A stretch of 64,000 bases of DNA, taken from NCBI GenBank assembly GCA_003008705.1, contig PDUO01000020.1, forward strand, positions 2,817 to 66,816, given 5' to 3'. Position 1 is the stretch's first letter, and every line of letters begins with the position of its first letter. Below are positions 23,130 through 35,194 of the stretch, one piece after another. The notes beneath the pieces were generated by a model that had not been told where the DNA came from, made no database searches, and saw only the letters and a program-made list of their open reading frames with translations. The translations under genes and the position numbers were made by a program. The DNA comes from Pezicula radicicola. Lineage: Eukaryota > Ascomycota > Leotiomycetes > Helotiales > Dermateaceae.

Positions 23130-24890
23130 TTTTTTCTAGTTCTTTTCTTTTTGCTATTGTGTTTGTGGATGCTATGGAGGTACTCTTCTTTTTTTGGCAT
23201 TACTTCAAGTATGATGTCTTTTGGGAATGAAAGAGGAAAGAATGAGGGCGCTAGGCTCGCTTAATTTTGCGGAAGGAAGCAAACACTGTATGATTGATTC
23301 CGAAGAAAATGTAGGAGAGATTTATAAGGCTAATGGTGGGATGACAGATAATGTAAATGCATTTGGGTATGATAGTGCCCAGGTTGTGAGCATCAGGGGG
23401 CGGAGTTCTTATTCGGATCCCTCTAAACTCTAGCTCTTCCTCTTAGCATTCTGGGAGCATTGAAGAAAGTCAAACTGAGGGCAGAATAATGGGAACTTCG
23501 TAGATTACTACTAGAATAAAAAGAGTAACAACATGTAGTACTCCAGTATTTTAATGTATTTCAAGGTGCCATGGACTGAGTTAAGCACAAGACGGAATAG
23601 TGAAGTGATATGGGGTTAAAGAGGAGCATTATGCGAAATGTACAAGACCATCAATACAGTAAATCAATCTATCATTCATCTGAAAGCCGTCCAAGTCGGA
23701 GGTATCATTTGTACCTACACTGCTGAGCATCATGTCCCTCCGCTTCCCATTCCGGCTTATAGTTGTCTTCCATCAGCTGACACATTGTAGTCCCTCACGG
23801 GACCACGCAAGGAAGTAAGTCCAGCGTGGCCTGGTGGGCTTTTTCTCGGACGCAGTGGAGTAACGAGCGAGGTGCTCGGGACCTTTTAGGGACATGCCAC
23901 CCAGGTCCCACTGGTAGTTGACAACTAGGCTAGACCTCGAATTTGCTACACGTATCTGGGAAGAAGATTTGAAACGGCATTTGGGATGTGTGCATCCCCG
24001 CCCAAAGATTCAGGCAAGGGCTATAATAGCCCCAAGATCTTTTCCAGCTGCAGCACGGGAAACATGACTTCATCCTGTGCTACAGCCATGTTAAGTAGTG
24101 GTCCAACTTTATCACGGACGTTCTTTGAATGCAATGCAAGTCTCTCACTGCAGGAATTCCGCATTTTCTAACTTTCCTTTGAATTGATTTTGACAATCTC
24201 AGGATTATTGCGCTCTAGAATTCGTGGTCAGGCCCATATTTCTGGGAGGAATAACTGCAAGCGTAAATACGAGACTTACCTGGGAATTCTGCCCGCAAGG
24301 CACGTTCTATCAATGCTCCCATTCTCTTGGGAACTCCCTTACTTTTATCGTGGACGCTACTATCTTCCTACATTTTGGAACAACAATCAACACCTTCCCA
24401 CCAGCCTTGTGTTGTTATAGGTCGCCAATGCATTGTATAACTTCGTGAAAATCGAAGCAGCTCCGCTAGGTTGTGTGACTGCTGTCTTCTGCGTACTGTA
24501 ATAATAAAAGCTGGTCAGTGACAATTCCAAGACCTTGGTCTAGAGAACCTACCAGGTTTGATGTGTGGCGAAGGTGCTTTGTATTTCAAAAGGATAGGCT
24601 TGTTTACCACTTGTCTGATCCGCACAATACCAAAAGCGTAATGTAGACTCAATATTATTCAACAGCGATACCGTCGACTGCGTATACACCATTTGAAGTT
24701 CGTAAGGGTTGATTAGTCTCTGAAAGAAAGAGGAGAGATCGTAAATCCTATGTCTTTGAAGGAAGCTAGAATGGCTTTATAAGTTCCAGATACTGGTGCG
24801 TAAACCTGCCTGGTACTGAAAGGCGCTCCCAAGCTGACATTTTGTCTTCAATGACGCGTTGGTCTCTCCTCAATAGTGGAAGACTGGTTC
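23130..24890. other. No confident gene
   Basis: Contains a long pyrimidine tract after the tRNA and scattered short frames. Splice-like signals on the minus strand (for example acttac at 24269-24274) suggest further small-exon transcripts, but no gene could be closed. Confidence 0.3.
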
Positions 24891-24976
24891 TGTATTAGTA
24901 GGGGCAAATTGTGAAGAAGTGTTTTAACAACGGGATTGGAATCATCCCGGATAGTTTTAGTGTACAGGAGGAAACA

Positions 24977-25480
24977 TTAAGACAAAAGATACTGAGGACT
25001 GAAGGTACTGACAAACTTTGAGGCCATTTTGAAGCGTTGGGGCCGCGTCTCCGAACGTCTTCCGTTTGGAACAACTTCAGCATGGATCCCGTCGTGCTGG
25101 TGGACAGCGCCCTGGCACTCTTCGGTGGCAAAAGATTTTGAGCGACAGGTAAACATGCAAGGGACCAAACCGTGGAAGCACCATGGTTGGCAACACCATA
25201 CATAAAGGAGTGAAAGACGTATCGAAGGTTCCTTCTCCCATACCCACAGCCAACGATATTTTCTGTTCGCTTGAAGTATCTCTGAACTCGAGTCGACTTC
25301 CCATCTCTTAACGTTGTACACAAGATACTAGAACCCGAAGTTAGAACCAAAGTGAGATATGAGATAGATATATCTGGAGATGAGTTGTGGGTACGTAGAA
25401 TGTTTGTTGACAGAAAGAGCTACATTTGTAACGAGTATTACATTGACGACAGCCATCAAAGCGATAGTAATCATCGCCAT
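24977..25480 (-). CDS. Small secreted protein candidate, unknown function
   Basis: Three exons, 25480-25395, 25327-25182 and 25119-24977, give 124 residues in one frame. Residues 1-23 form a clear signal peptide (hydrophobic, ending V-A-L-S). The first intron has a textbook branch and acceptor (TTCTAAC...TTCTAG). The mature part has I-V-G-C-G-Y-G-R and a C-Q-G-A-V-H-Q-H segment. The second intron could alternatively use ACG/GTTTGG with a shifted acceptor. I do not recognise the family. Small size, secretion signal and cysteines are usual for effector-type proteins. Confidence 0.5.
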
Positions 25481-25715
25481 GAGAAGAGCGTCTCTTCCTC
25501 CTTTAGAGAGTACTTGAAAGAGAAGTTCACAGAAATATAGAAACTGCTTACCGGAGCTTGTGCGGTAATCGATTTTACCTTGGTAAAGCATGGACTCGAA
25601 CTTGTTCTGGAAGTTCACAGCCATTTCTTCAGGTTGGCTGCTTAGCGAGGGAGTGCACCCGTTATTTCTCGTGCCTAGTTTCTGTTATATCTCGCTCTTA
25701 GGGCTTTGCTTTCCT

Positions 25716-25822
25716 TTCTTGAATGAGGGATGAAGATTGTAAACAGCTTTAGTAAAGCAGCTGGCGGTCTTCTCGAATGAAGGATGGAGATTGTAAACTG
25801 CTTAAGTCAAACAGTTAGCGGT
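25716..25822. repeat. Tandem duplication of about 53 bp
   Basis: Two adjacent copies share CTTGAATGAGGGATG / CTCGAATGAAGGATG, then GAGATTGTAAAC, GCTT and CAGCTGGCGGT / CAGTTAGCGGT. They lie upstream of the secreted-protein gene that ends at 24977, in its presumed promoter region. Confidence 0.65.
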
Positions 25823-27063
25823 TTACTTTATTGGCCTTCTCCGCCTTTTTGTTTGATGGTACTTTGAAGGCAAGGAGATAAATGGTTCTTGAATTCTTTC
25901 TGGTGCTCCTTACCTTTGGATCTCTGCGTGCTAACTCCTCGTCGTGTCTGGTCTTCATCTCTACTATTCCATATTAGTGATTAGATCGCTCTGCTGTGAA
26001 GTAAAGATGTTAGTAACTGTAAAAGACGAAGTGTGTGAGATATGAGGTGTGACTTGCTATCGACGCCTGAAATACTGTAAAGTCAGAATGTCAGCTTAGT
26101 ACAGCATAACCTAGATACCCTTGCGTCACATTACAAAGCTTTGGTTGCTTGAATGCCTTACAGAGTCTTCCCATGAGCAAAGTCTGCTCCCAAGAGCAGG
26201 AGCCACAGGACCGCCCTGTCTCGAACTTTTTTTGAACGCTTCGACGTCTCAATGAGATCAGGCGTGAACTTGTGTCATTTAGTCAGTTGAAGTCCCCTAA
26301 GGAATATGTAAAAACCCACCTGTGGAATGAACCAGCCCTAAATGGATGGCGCTTAAGTGTATTACCCATACTTCACCACCAGGATAGAAACAATGCCCAA
26401 GCGAGTTGGCGGGCTTGGCCATTCTCTCTATTCGTCGTAGAATTGAGCTTCCACGCCGTACAATAATACCACGTCCTTCCATCTCCTCAAAGCTATCTTG
26501 TCGTGGGAAGTCTGGACGATGGTAACATCACCAAAGTCCAAAAGGCATTTCAAAGTGAATTGTGCCTTGTTCTTGAATTTTCCTCCACAAAAGGTCGTCA
26601 TGGAAGTTAGGAAGCTTGCGTATACTCAAATGAGAACTTTGAGGAATGAAGTGGGGAATGGTTCACTTCAAGTACTTTAAAAATACACGTTTCAAGAAGT
26701 TTTAGCTCGAAGAGCTTCTAGCCACCCGGCAGTGTGATCAAAGTTGACTATCTTCATTAGCCATAATCTTCGTCCGCCGGTAAGATGTCTCACTATCTTG
26801 TATGGGCAAGAAGATGCTGTTCTAAGTTGAGAGTGGGTAAAACTTGATGGAAGACAAGAAATAGGAGCCAGAGCTCAAAAGTTTTGCGATGGGAATGTTG
26901 TCGATAGCCGTAACCCCTAGTGATATCCCGATAGCCTAATGTGCAGTACCTTGCCGGAGTAGCTGCTATTTTGGCATTCGTAAGATTTGCCTCCACAATT
27001 AGTAATTTTGGACGCTTTATTGGTTATCATTCGTATTTGGATTGCCTGAGGACCCGCCGATTG

Positions 27064-27390
27064 TCAGTTGATGTCAACAAGATGTGATAGTACGCTCTGC
27101 TTGCGTTCATATTGGAAGAATTCTCTGACCAATAAGAAGATTTGCCGCAATCCTTGAAGTGCTGCTCCCCTGGGAATGTCATTGTATTTCATCATAGTCA
27201 CCATTGCTTTAACGTTTCTTCCTGACTTCCAACTCTCATGCTTCCTAAGAGCTTTCCGAGTAAGATGTGGTTCCGATCCAGGTGAAAGACTCCGGGGGAT
27301 GTTATATTCTTCGCAGAAAAAACACGCCGCTATGTCCTTGCCGCACAGTAGCAGCTTGATTATCGCCCAATGTGGAGACGGATAATTCAA
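27064..27390 (-). CDS. Open frame of 108 codons, unknown
   Basis: Starts where the preceding secreted-protein gene ends (their ends overlap by a few bases). No family recognised. Could be a separate small gene or an alternatively spliced 3' exon of the gene at 27387-28047. Confidence 0.25.
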   Translation of the reverse strand: MNYPSPHWAIIKLLLCGKDIAACFFCEEYNIPRSLSPGSEPHLTRKALRKHESWKSGRNVKAMVTMMKYNDIPRGAALQGLRQIFLLVREFFQYERKQSVLSHLVDIN

Positions 27391-28047
27391 GGTGCGATGA
27401 CTGAGTGGGAAGATTCGGCAAACTTGAAGTCCTCCAAGACATGGCGGAAGTCCCAGTTGAGGATGTGATATCCCCCAAGTCCATCATTTCCAACAAGTGT
27501 GTATTTGTGCAAGTGGCTTGCCTCTTTGCTAGGTCTGTACGTAGATTCGCGATTCGCCGGTATCCTTGCTCCTGAATCTAAAGTTCGCGTCAGTGGGATA
27601 TACTGGCGCACTGCCTGAAGCTAACTTACAGTACCTGCCTTGTTGATCCACCAAGCACCACGGCATTGCTTTCCATTCTTCCAGACCCCCGTGTCTTCAT
27701 CGTCGTGTTTTTCCAGTTGAAGTTGGACCAAGAACAAGGTACAATCATGGTAACATGGAGTCGGGCTGAACACGCGCAAAGAAACCCTTGTGATTTGACT
27801 CTGGGACAGACGCACATCGCCTTCCTTGATATTGTGTCGTAGATGATAGAAGTCTGTAGGTATGCCCTCCAATCATTGAGAGGTTCCTTAAGTGATTTTT
27901 GGATGCATAGTAGAAGAAGTGCTGTTGTGAAAGGTGCTCACCTCTTGGACAAGATCGAGAATATGAGGCTAAGTCAGGGCTGTACCCATGACATGAAATT
28001 TGGGTAAAGCAGCAAGCGATCCCGCACAATATCCAATAGAGTTTCAT
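27387..28047 (-). CDS. Small secreted cysteine-containing protein, unknown function
   Basis: Exons 28047-27942, 27853-27635 and 27577-27387 join in frame to 171 residues; donors GTGAGC and GTACTG, acceptors CTACAG and TTTAG. Residues 1-20 are a signal peptide. The mature protein has paired cysteines (C-Y-H-D-C) and K-Q-C-R-G-A-W-W. Toward the end H-L-H-K-Y-T-L-V-G-N-D-G is followed by Y-H-I-L-N-W, loosely like the catalytic-strand region of fungal RNase-like secreted proteins; that resemblance is weak. No lesion. Effector-type candidate. Confidence 0.65.
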
Positions 28048-29072
28048 GCAACTGCTGGGTTTTAATTTGCAAACGAACCTTTAGACTGCATCCCCCCCCC
28101 TACAGGATGATATTAAGAAGCTCGACATCTTATACCCTTGGAAGATAGTGAGTTCAACAGAACCATCAAATTGACTAGGGCTATTCAATGAAAAGGAGCT
28201 GAAAGCCTGAAAGGCCTCGAGAATGGCAGAATCAAGATCATCTGTGGAGTCTCATGGAAGCAATCCCAAGAACATAACCCATTCAAATGTTGCACAGTCT
28301 TACCTCATACCTAGCCACACAGACAGACGAAGTTTTGCTTTTCTTCCATAAGAATCGGACTATCCTAGGGTAACCCTAATTGCCAGCAGCTCCTAGGTCT
28401 TTAGGTAGGTTTCCATCTCCCCTCCAAGTCACATATTTCTGCTGACGAGTAATATGTCTGGTAGAAGCTGATAGCACACCATCTGCTCGGATCATCAGCG
28501 CTCTACTCAAACTACTCCATAATAATCTGGAATACAAACTGCAGCACAAACTTGGGCTCCGTGAATCAGAAGCTGGTATTACACTCATTGGGGAATGGCT
28601 ATAACGCGAGACGGCTGTAATAGCCATCTGGGATGGACCAAAGTAGCTCCCGGAATGTTACTGGGAAGAGATCCCCCTAAGCCGATTTTGACAGATATAT
28701 AACCCCACATTCCACGGACAGTAAAGGACCTCGTACAATATCAAGCAAATTTACCCAAGAGCTTTAAAAGTAACTACCGAGCAGTATCTCAAAGTTATTG
28801 GAGGACCACACAAGTTTGCGAGAAGTAAGGCTGAATATAACAGGTTGCAGAAAACCCAAGATTGGACAATATTAAAAGTTTTATTCTGTACTGTATTTGA
28901 GGCGAAGAGAAAAGAAACAGAATTGGCCGATTTGATGCTGGCCTGGATCCTTCAATCTCTCTGAAATGATTGTTTGGCCTCGGTATACCTCTAGCAAGTT
29001 CTAGACTGTCTTGAGATCCTCTGCCCTTCCCTAATTTCGTCTCTGATCTAGCCAAACCTCCTTTGAGTGTGT

Positions 29073-29370
29073 TCAAGGATTAAATGGTTCCAGGCTTCCC
29101 GCAACATATATCAGAAGTGGCTGTATAATTTGCTCGACTCGGTTGGCCTTTATCCTTTTGTAACTTCGGCGGAATAAAACATTCCATCTATGTTCCGACC
29201 TGTGCCCCTTTCCATCATTGCCAGATTCCTCGTATGCATTATGTTCGTCCTCGCTCTCCCTAATATCTATTTCAAAGCTACAAGTTAGCAAGTCGCACAA
29301 AACAATAGTACATTTAAATCGTAGCACTAAGGGACTTACTAGCAGATTGATTTGATTCGCTAGTAGCCAT
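29073..29370 (-). CDS. Small protein, 74 residues, unknown
   Basis: Two exons, 29370-29340 and 29266-29073, joined by a 73-bp intron (GTAAGT; branch TGCTAAC; acceptor GAAATAG). The product is hydrophilic at the start (acidic E-S-E-D-E-H) and basic in the middle (R-R-S-Y-K-R-I-K). No signal peptide and no recognised family. The frame is exactly conserved through the splice. Confidence 0.5.
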
Positions 29371-29902
29371 TTCGGCCGTAATTCGTAGTCTCCTTCAATA
29401 TATCTGGAACTGATCAGTTGGCTCACCCAATGTTAGGTAAAATGAGCCTAAGTTCTATATTTCTGTTATTGCTACCTAGATGTGCTTTTGTGGCCAAAGA
29501 CGGCGGTCATTCTCTCCAGCTGAAGGATACAATGAAAGTAACCAGAAAAATTCCCAATTTCTTTACTTCCTTGTTCGTTCCCAGACCGCCTGTTTCGAAC
29601 ATTGCTTCGCCTACTTCGTAGTGCTCCCGGGTAGCTTGTGTGTGAATCAAGAAACTTTCATCTCGCGAAGGAAAAATATAACTCACTAGCGAAGTCTTGC
29701 TGTTGGGGCTGGGTGTGTCCTGTCTGGTATCGACGTTTCCATTCAAAGGTGGAGGAGAAAGTTACAGGTAGGTACGACGAGATGCAGGAAGAAGGTATCT
29801 GTGTATACATGGAGTTATTAGCTTTCTTAGAGGCTACACTTATCGTGCGAGGAGCATACTTTCTCGGAGCAATGCAGGTCTCTCTTCAAGTAGCCTCTCA
29901 CT

Positions 29903-30321
29903 CTATATTCTGCAGAATTCCTCCCTGGTAAGATATCCCATTGCTACTACCAAGCCCAATAGTACAATAGAAGTGCCCGTCGCTGGAAACATAGTGTAGT
30001 ATGCCTCTTCACCGCAGTCTGAATGTAATCCTGCTGTCGGCTCAAAACCTTTGCTTTCATACTCGCAGATTAAGAAAGTAAAAGCCGAATGAGATATCCG
30101 CTTCTAGGTAGGGTGTAACTCGGATCTGAATTTCTCATTAACATCCTACTTTCCATCACCGAGTAGAGATCACTTACTTTGCTATGGGGCGGAACAGTCC
30201 AGGGCTTGGAATCCCGAAGGCGGGGAGTGTTTGACAATGCAGGCGGGTCAACCCAGTGCGTAGTTGTTAGTATGCAGAGGAGAGCGTTGCAGATAGAACT
30301 TGCAATGGATAGCGAATCCAT
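29903..30321 (-). CDS. Small secreted or membrane-anchored protein, unknown
   Basis: Exons 30321-30178 and 30103-29903 give 114 residues in frame. A hydrophobic start (S-I-A-S-S-I-C-N-A-L-L-C-I-L) looks like a signal peptide. Two cysteines follow, in I-C-E-Y-E-S-K and S-D-C-G-E-E. A hydrophobic stretch (T-G-T-S-I-V-L-L-G-L-V-V-A-M-G) near the end could be a membrane or anchor segment. The donor is GTAAGT; the acceptor follows CTACC. Confidence 0.5.
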
Positions 30322-31864
30322 GACTTGGGGAACTCCGTAGAGTCCTGCCAGTGCTGTGTGATGCTCTCAATGTCTCCGCATTCCCTGCTCAGGAATCTTT
30401 TTCGCAGACTCCAAGAATCGAGCTGTAAACCCTGCAAGCCTAAGGTGAGATAAAAAGGAGAAGCCGATGGTTAGAAGTCATCTGTAGGTCTTGGTGTGGA
30501 GCAGTGGAAGGCTGGAGCGAAAAAGGCCGGGGCCTGGTACAAAGGATCTTCTGACTGGCACACTCACAAAAGTACGATCTCCACTATATATATATAGTGA
30601 CGATGATATGGTAGTTGAGTACGTAGGTAAAATATTGACGATGCATCTAAGGTGGTGCAGATGGTGGCTACCGAAAGGCGAGGAAGTGTAGAGGCAGCTC
30701 AGCCCGTCGGCTATGCCCAGGCTACAACAGGCCTTCAGTTGAGTGTAGATCAGGTGGTCAACTTGTTTCATTCAGCAAATCTGCAGACTTAAAGTAAGCC
30801 TTCATTGGTAGATCTCATTCTCATTGAGAGTTCAGTAAAAGAAGAAGCTTTGAAATTGTAACTTGATCATGACGCAACAGCTCTCATACTCACTTGATGC
30901 TCAACTCTGCACACTACTATAACCTCACCTACAACTGTGATCATGAGCACTGGCCAAAATATACGTGGAGGTAAGCAAATATACATACTCACGAGAATCT
31001 TTGAAATCTTGGGAGGCAAATAGGGCTTTTCAAATCTTCATGTACTGTACATTCTCATCTAATACATTGGGAGGGTCTTGCACAAGTGCGCATTGTCACA
31101 ACAGCCAATGTCCCAAAAAGAAAAATCATTATCTTACTAATCTTCTTGTTGAACTCCTCTTCCACCAATCTATCAAATGGCAAAGATTTCAAGGATCAAG
31201 AGGCCCACAGCGATGCAGAAGCGCCAAAAAATACACCTCTTCGACATTGTGATTATGGAAAATCATGTCATCCTTTGCCTGACAATTTGCTACAAAGCCT
31301 CTGTTGAACATCTGCCTCTGACATACACGTCCCATGGATTTGTAGTATTTGTTGTTTTCTGCGTGACCGTTGTTACGCAAAATCAGCTGTCACAATAAGA
31401 TGTTTCACGACACGCAGTAGACAATATGAATTAGAAGGAGTTCCGGCTCTTCTGTATATGTTGAGATGAACTGTGTTACACGAGCGATCTTCCTTCAGAA
31501 CCCCAAATCTTGCTACTGAGCCTTTGTGACCTTCCAAGCCCCATCATTTTGTCAACCGGAATCAGATATATTCATATCTTGCTGTGGAAATTTATATTAA
31601 TGCACTTAGGCCTGAGACCAGAGCTCCCTGCTTTCTGGCTCAAGTTGCCAGCACAAGTTTCCATTCTCGTACGAAGAAAGCTCTGGAGGAGAGTGATAGG
31701 TTATGATCACTGAGTGTGCCATTCAGACTTAGGGTTCTTGAATTGCTCGTCGGTGACTTGCAACTCGGTGTTGTCCTTGAGCGCATCAATCCAACCGTAA
31801 CCAACACCATCACTGAACTGCTCCTTCGATCGGTAAAGGATACATTGAAGGCGAAAGAGAGTTT

Positions 31865-32340
31865 ATGCCAGCTGGAGCCATCTCCGTGATTGGCTCATCC
31901 CTTGCTGGGACGACTAGTGCGACGGTTTGCGAGCTGTGCAATCATCTTGAAGGAAAGATCTTCAAAGACGTTGGAGCTCTTGGCAGCCATTGGCTTCTCG
32001 CCGGCCCTATTCTCAATGGCTGGCTCGATAATTGCGAAGCTTGTGGAACTTGTGATAGGGGTGCTACTCGTGGAAGTTAGTAATATAAAACTCAGTATAG
32101 AAACAAAAGGGTGTCAAATCATTGTGATGCTAGCAATAAGCAAGGAAAAAGACAGAAAGAAGATTCCACAAGGAGCTAAATGGGCGAGATGTGTGAATGG
32201 GGTGAGAATCGGAGCTTACCACAAGGATGATCTTGGTATTACTGGCTGGTCGCTATTGAGCGATAATCAGGCTTGATCATTGGTAATTCTACCCGCCTTC
32301 CCGGTCGCGCTCCTCTTGGTTATGTTGTGTGTATAAAGTC
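31865..32340. other. Overlapping open frames on both strands, unresolved
   Basis: Both strands have frames of 60-130 codons with coding-like composition (for example a minus frame from about 32090 down to 31910). I could not close a gene or recognise a family. Confidence 0.2.
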
Positions 32341-33297
32341 CGAGCTCCTTGAGCCCGTCATCAAGGCGCAGTGATAATGTCTTCAGGCCCAAGGTGTCTA
32401 CTGGGTGTCTCGCGGAGGTGCTAAAGAAACACCCTGAAGCTTACGTGCAACTGCCTCTAGCTGTGCTTTGTATCTGTCCCGCTCCCTCTTCGCACGGCTG
32501 CACTCATGGTACGCTCGAGCTGGGCGTCCGCAATCACTAATTCTACATTAGCTTCAGTATCGAAAAATGAACAGCGAAAGGAGGCAAAATATAATCCCAG
32601 CAAGAAAATGACAAGTGATGGAAAAGTCACACCCAATTTTCTGAAATAGTAGACCAAAAATGGCTACAATACTAAATGTTTCTGGCTGTCAGAGAAGAAA
32701 ATGAAAAACTACCTTAGGAGGAGCAAAAGCTCAGTTGCCTCAGCACAGCACCAGAGCCTTCTCTTGACTGATTCTGGAGATCGTTTCTCTGTCGATCTGT
32801 CCAACGTGCTGCTTGCAGATGATGGCACAGCTCAAAGTTGGCTTGGTCTTGATGCGAGGGAAGACATTGGCGTATTGATGCTTTTGTCGTTGCTTTATTT
32901 TGCGAGCCCCTAGAAGTATATGGCAAGTGTTGTTGATGAGAATTGTAAGGTGAGGGCGAAACCCTTCTGGTAGGGCAGGCCCAGTTCCGATTGCGCAGTA
33001 TCTAGGATGTTATTAGGTATACTACCTAAAGTATGCTAATTGCACCGCAAATCCTTCATGTAGAGCAGTATTTGCAGAATAGGACAGCCTTCATTGCATA
33101 TCGTCTTTACGTAGTTATGAATCAACTTCCTCAATGCTCCCGATTACAAGAGTTGTCAAGCATTATCTTCAAGGTCCTTGAGCTGGCCCACCGCTCCAGC
33201 AACAGTTCCAACTGTCTTCCATACCCAGCACTAGACCCCAGAAATCACATCCGCAGACAAATTACGCTTGACAGCCAACAACACGCGCAGCATCAAC

Positions 33298-33720
33298 ATG
33301 TCCCGCAAGCTCGAGAAGTTTCTCCCGGAATGTAAGTTAGCATTCATTTACAGTCTTCAAGGGCTCAGGGTTGGCCCTCGATGAGCCTGGTCTTTCTTGG
33401 GGATTGAAGCTAATCCAGTGATTACCATAGCACGATGGAGCCTTCCTACAAGAAATAGAACCCAGCCTCAGACACCTTCAACTAGGAATATTCCTAGAGC
33501 AAGCTCGGACATATCTCAAACATCCGTTTATGACACACAGTAATTCTACTGTACAGAGCCTACAAGCACTATTTTCGAACGTAAAATTGTAAGTCAACCC
33601 TCAAAAGCCCTTCACGAATTCAGCGCCTTTGGAATCAGAGCAACCATGCAGTCACTCTTGTCCCACATCCTTCCGCCGTTTTATAAATATCGCTTCGGCA
33701 AAAACACACTGGGGTGGTAG
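33298..33720 (+). CDS. Small protein, 87 residues, unknown
   Basis: Exons 33298-33331, 33441-33588 and 33639-33720 keep one frame. Starts M-S-R-K-L-E-K-F-L-P; leucine-rich helical middle (L-R-H-L-Q-L-G-I-F-L); basic end. Donors are GTAAGT in both introns. The first acceptor could also be the CATAG ten bases upstream, but only GGAG keeps frame. Unknown function. Confidence 0.45.
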
Positions 33721-34217
33721 TAAAATAAAGATCCAATAGCTTACAAAACGGGAATAAGTAGCAAATGTTTGTCTGCCTATTTCAAACCCACCACGCTCCA
33801 ACACGGCTCTGAGAGTTTTGTCAATAAATGATACCCAGCCGATACCACGACCTATTTCATACTGTTCATGGGGAAGTCTTGAATCTTTACTTAATCAGCG
33901 AAATAGCCAAAGTCTAGGTGCAGAATCCACGGAACATTGAAGTGTTGAACATGACTATAGAGTTCACACGCACTTTCCGACAAAAAGCGAGATTCAGCGC
34001 CTATGTTCTGGATGTGATCCAGATGAAGGAAGTGTTATCTGGAATATTGAGTTTCTTTTGACTGTAAAGCACTAGATACGGCAGATCTTAGAGTCTGAGT
34101 CTTGTCCGCCCCCCTATTCCACAGCCTTGCTTGTCAAACTCCAGTCGACTCCATTCGAGAAAGCTCCCGACAGGGTCGGCAGCGGGTCTATTTAGCAAAA
34201 TCTGGTCTTAGATTACT

Positions 34218-34628
34218 TTGCAATTGGCCGTCGACTTGTGTGAACACCGGCATAATCAGGTTGTAGAAGAATACTTTGAACAAGACTTGAGATCTTCTTA
34301 TTGGGGTGGATGGCGGATTGGCTTGTTCAATCTGTCCTGGATGGACTTTCAATCTCGACCTTCTAAAAGCAATGGAACAACAACAATCATGAGCATAACT
34401 GTCTCCGATACGAAGGAAATTTATTCGCAGAGTTTAGTTTCCCAACTACCTCTTGTATCAGGATGCAAAGACAGATGGAATGATGGAACTACGCCCGTTT
34501 GGACAGGACCGACCTTCATGCGGATAGTGCAAGCTTTTTGTGGGAAGCCCCACAGAGGATGCTGTGGTCATACTGGCACAAAAGAGATTATATGTTGCAA
34601 TTTGTGGATATCCAAACTTGTCTATTGA
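34218..34628 (+). CDS. Open frame of 136 codons, unknown
   Basis: The longest frame in this stretch. No family recognised; other plus frames overlap it, so its status is uncertain. Confidence 0.2.
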   Translation: MQLAVDLCEHRHNQVVEEYFEQDLRSSYWGGWRIGLFNLSWMDFQSRPSKSNGTTTIMSITVSDTKEIYSQSLVSQLPLVSGCKDRWNDGTTPVWTGPTFMRIVQAFCGKPHRGCCGHTGTKEIICCNLWISKLVY

Positions 34629-35109
34629 ACATATTCTTGTCTCCCTTCCTTATTCGACCCTCAAATCCTCAGATAGAACCATCAACGAGTCCATCTCCCA
34701 AGTCAGCAGCAGAACTCTGAGTGTTTGTTAAGATTACCGTTTGCCATCATCCCCAATAAAAAGAACGCCAACACCTCTCGCTATGGATATTACAAACTTC
34801 TCCTCTAAAACGACGTATCCTGGTTCTTTAATTAAAAGATTGTGTTTGTCTCTGTATGACAGGGTATAGTTCGCTTATTAGTTAAAAATAACACCTCTAT
34901 AATTGATATCGAATATTGTTGTTGCTTTTTAATTACTTTTCTGTCTCTATCGTACAGTGTCTTATCCAGAGTAATCTGTAGGAAGTAAATGGAAGCTCTC
35001 CTAATATTTGTCTTCCCATTTGCTCCTTTCATTTGTTTTTAGACAATGTTTCGACAAAGGATGTCGATCTCACATCAATCTAGAGGATGCACAAACATGT
35101 AGCATTGTA

Positions 35110-35194
35110 ATAGCCGGACCCACCTCCCAACCACGCTGTCGCTTGTGGTCGGCCCAAGCAAGTATCCCTTTCAAGCAAGTGTCCCTATAAAATC
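35110..35194 (+). repeat. Left terminal inverted repeat of the Fot1-like element
   Basis: Begins ATAGCCGGACCCACC next to a TA. Contains two direct copies of CAAGCAAGT(G/A)TCCCT, possible transposase-binding sites. Normal GC content. Confidence 0.92.

Noticed and set aside
27064..27195. Possible C/D snoRNA (ATGATGA at 27195, CTGA at 27067)
   Set aside because: Distance of over 120 nt, no D'/C' pair and overlap with a coding-like frame; boxes are probably chance.
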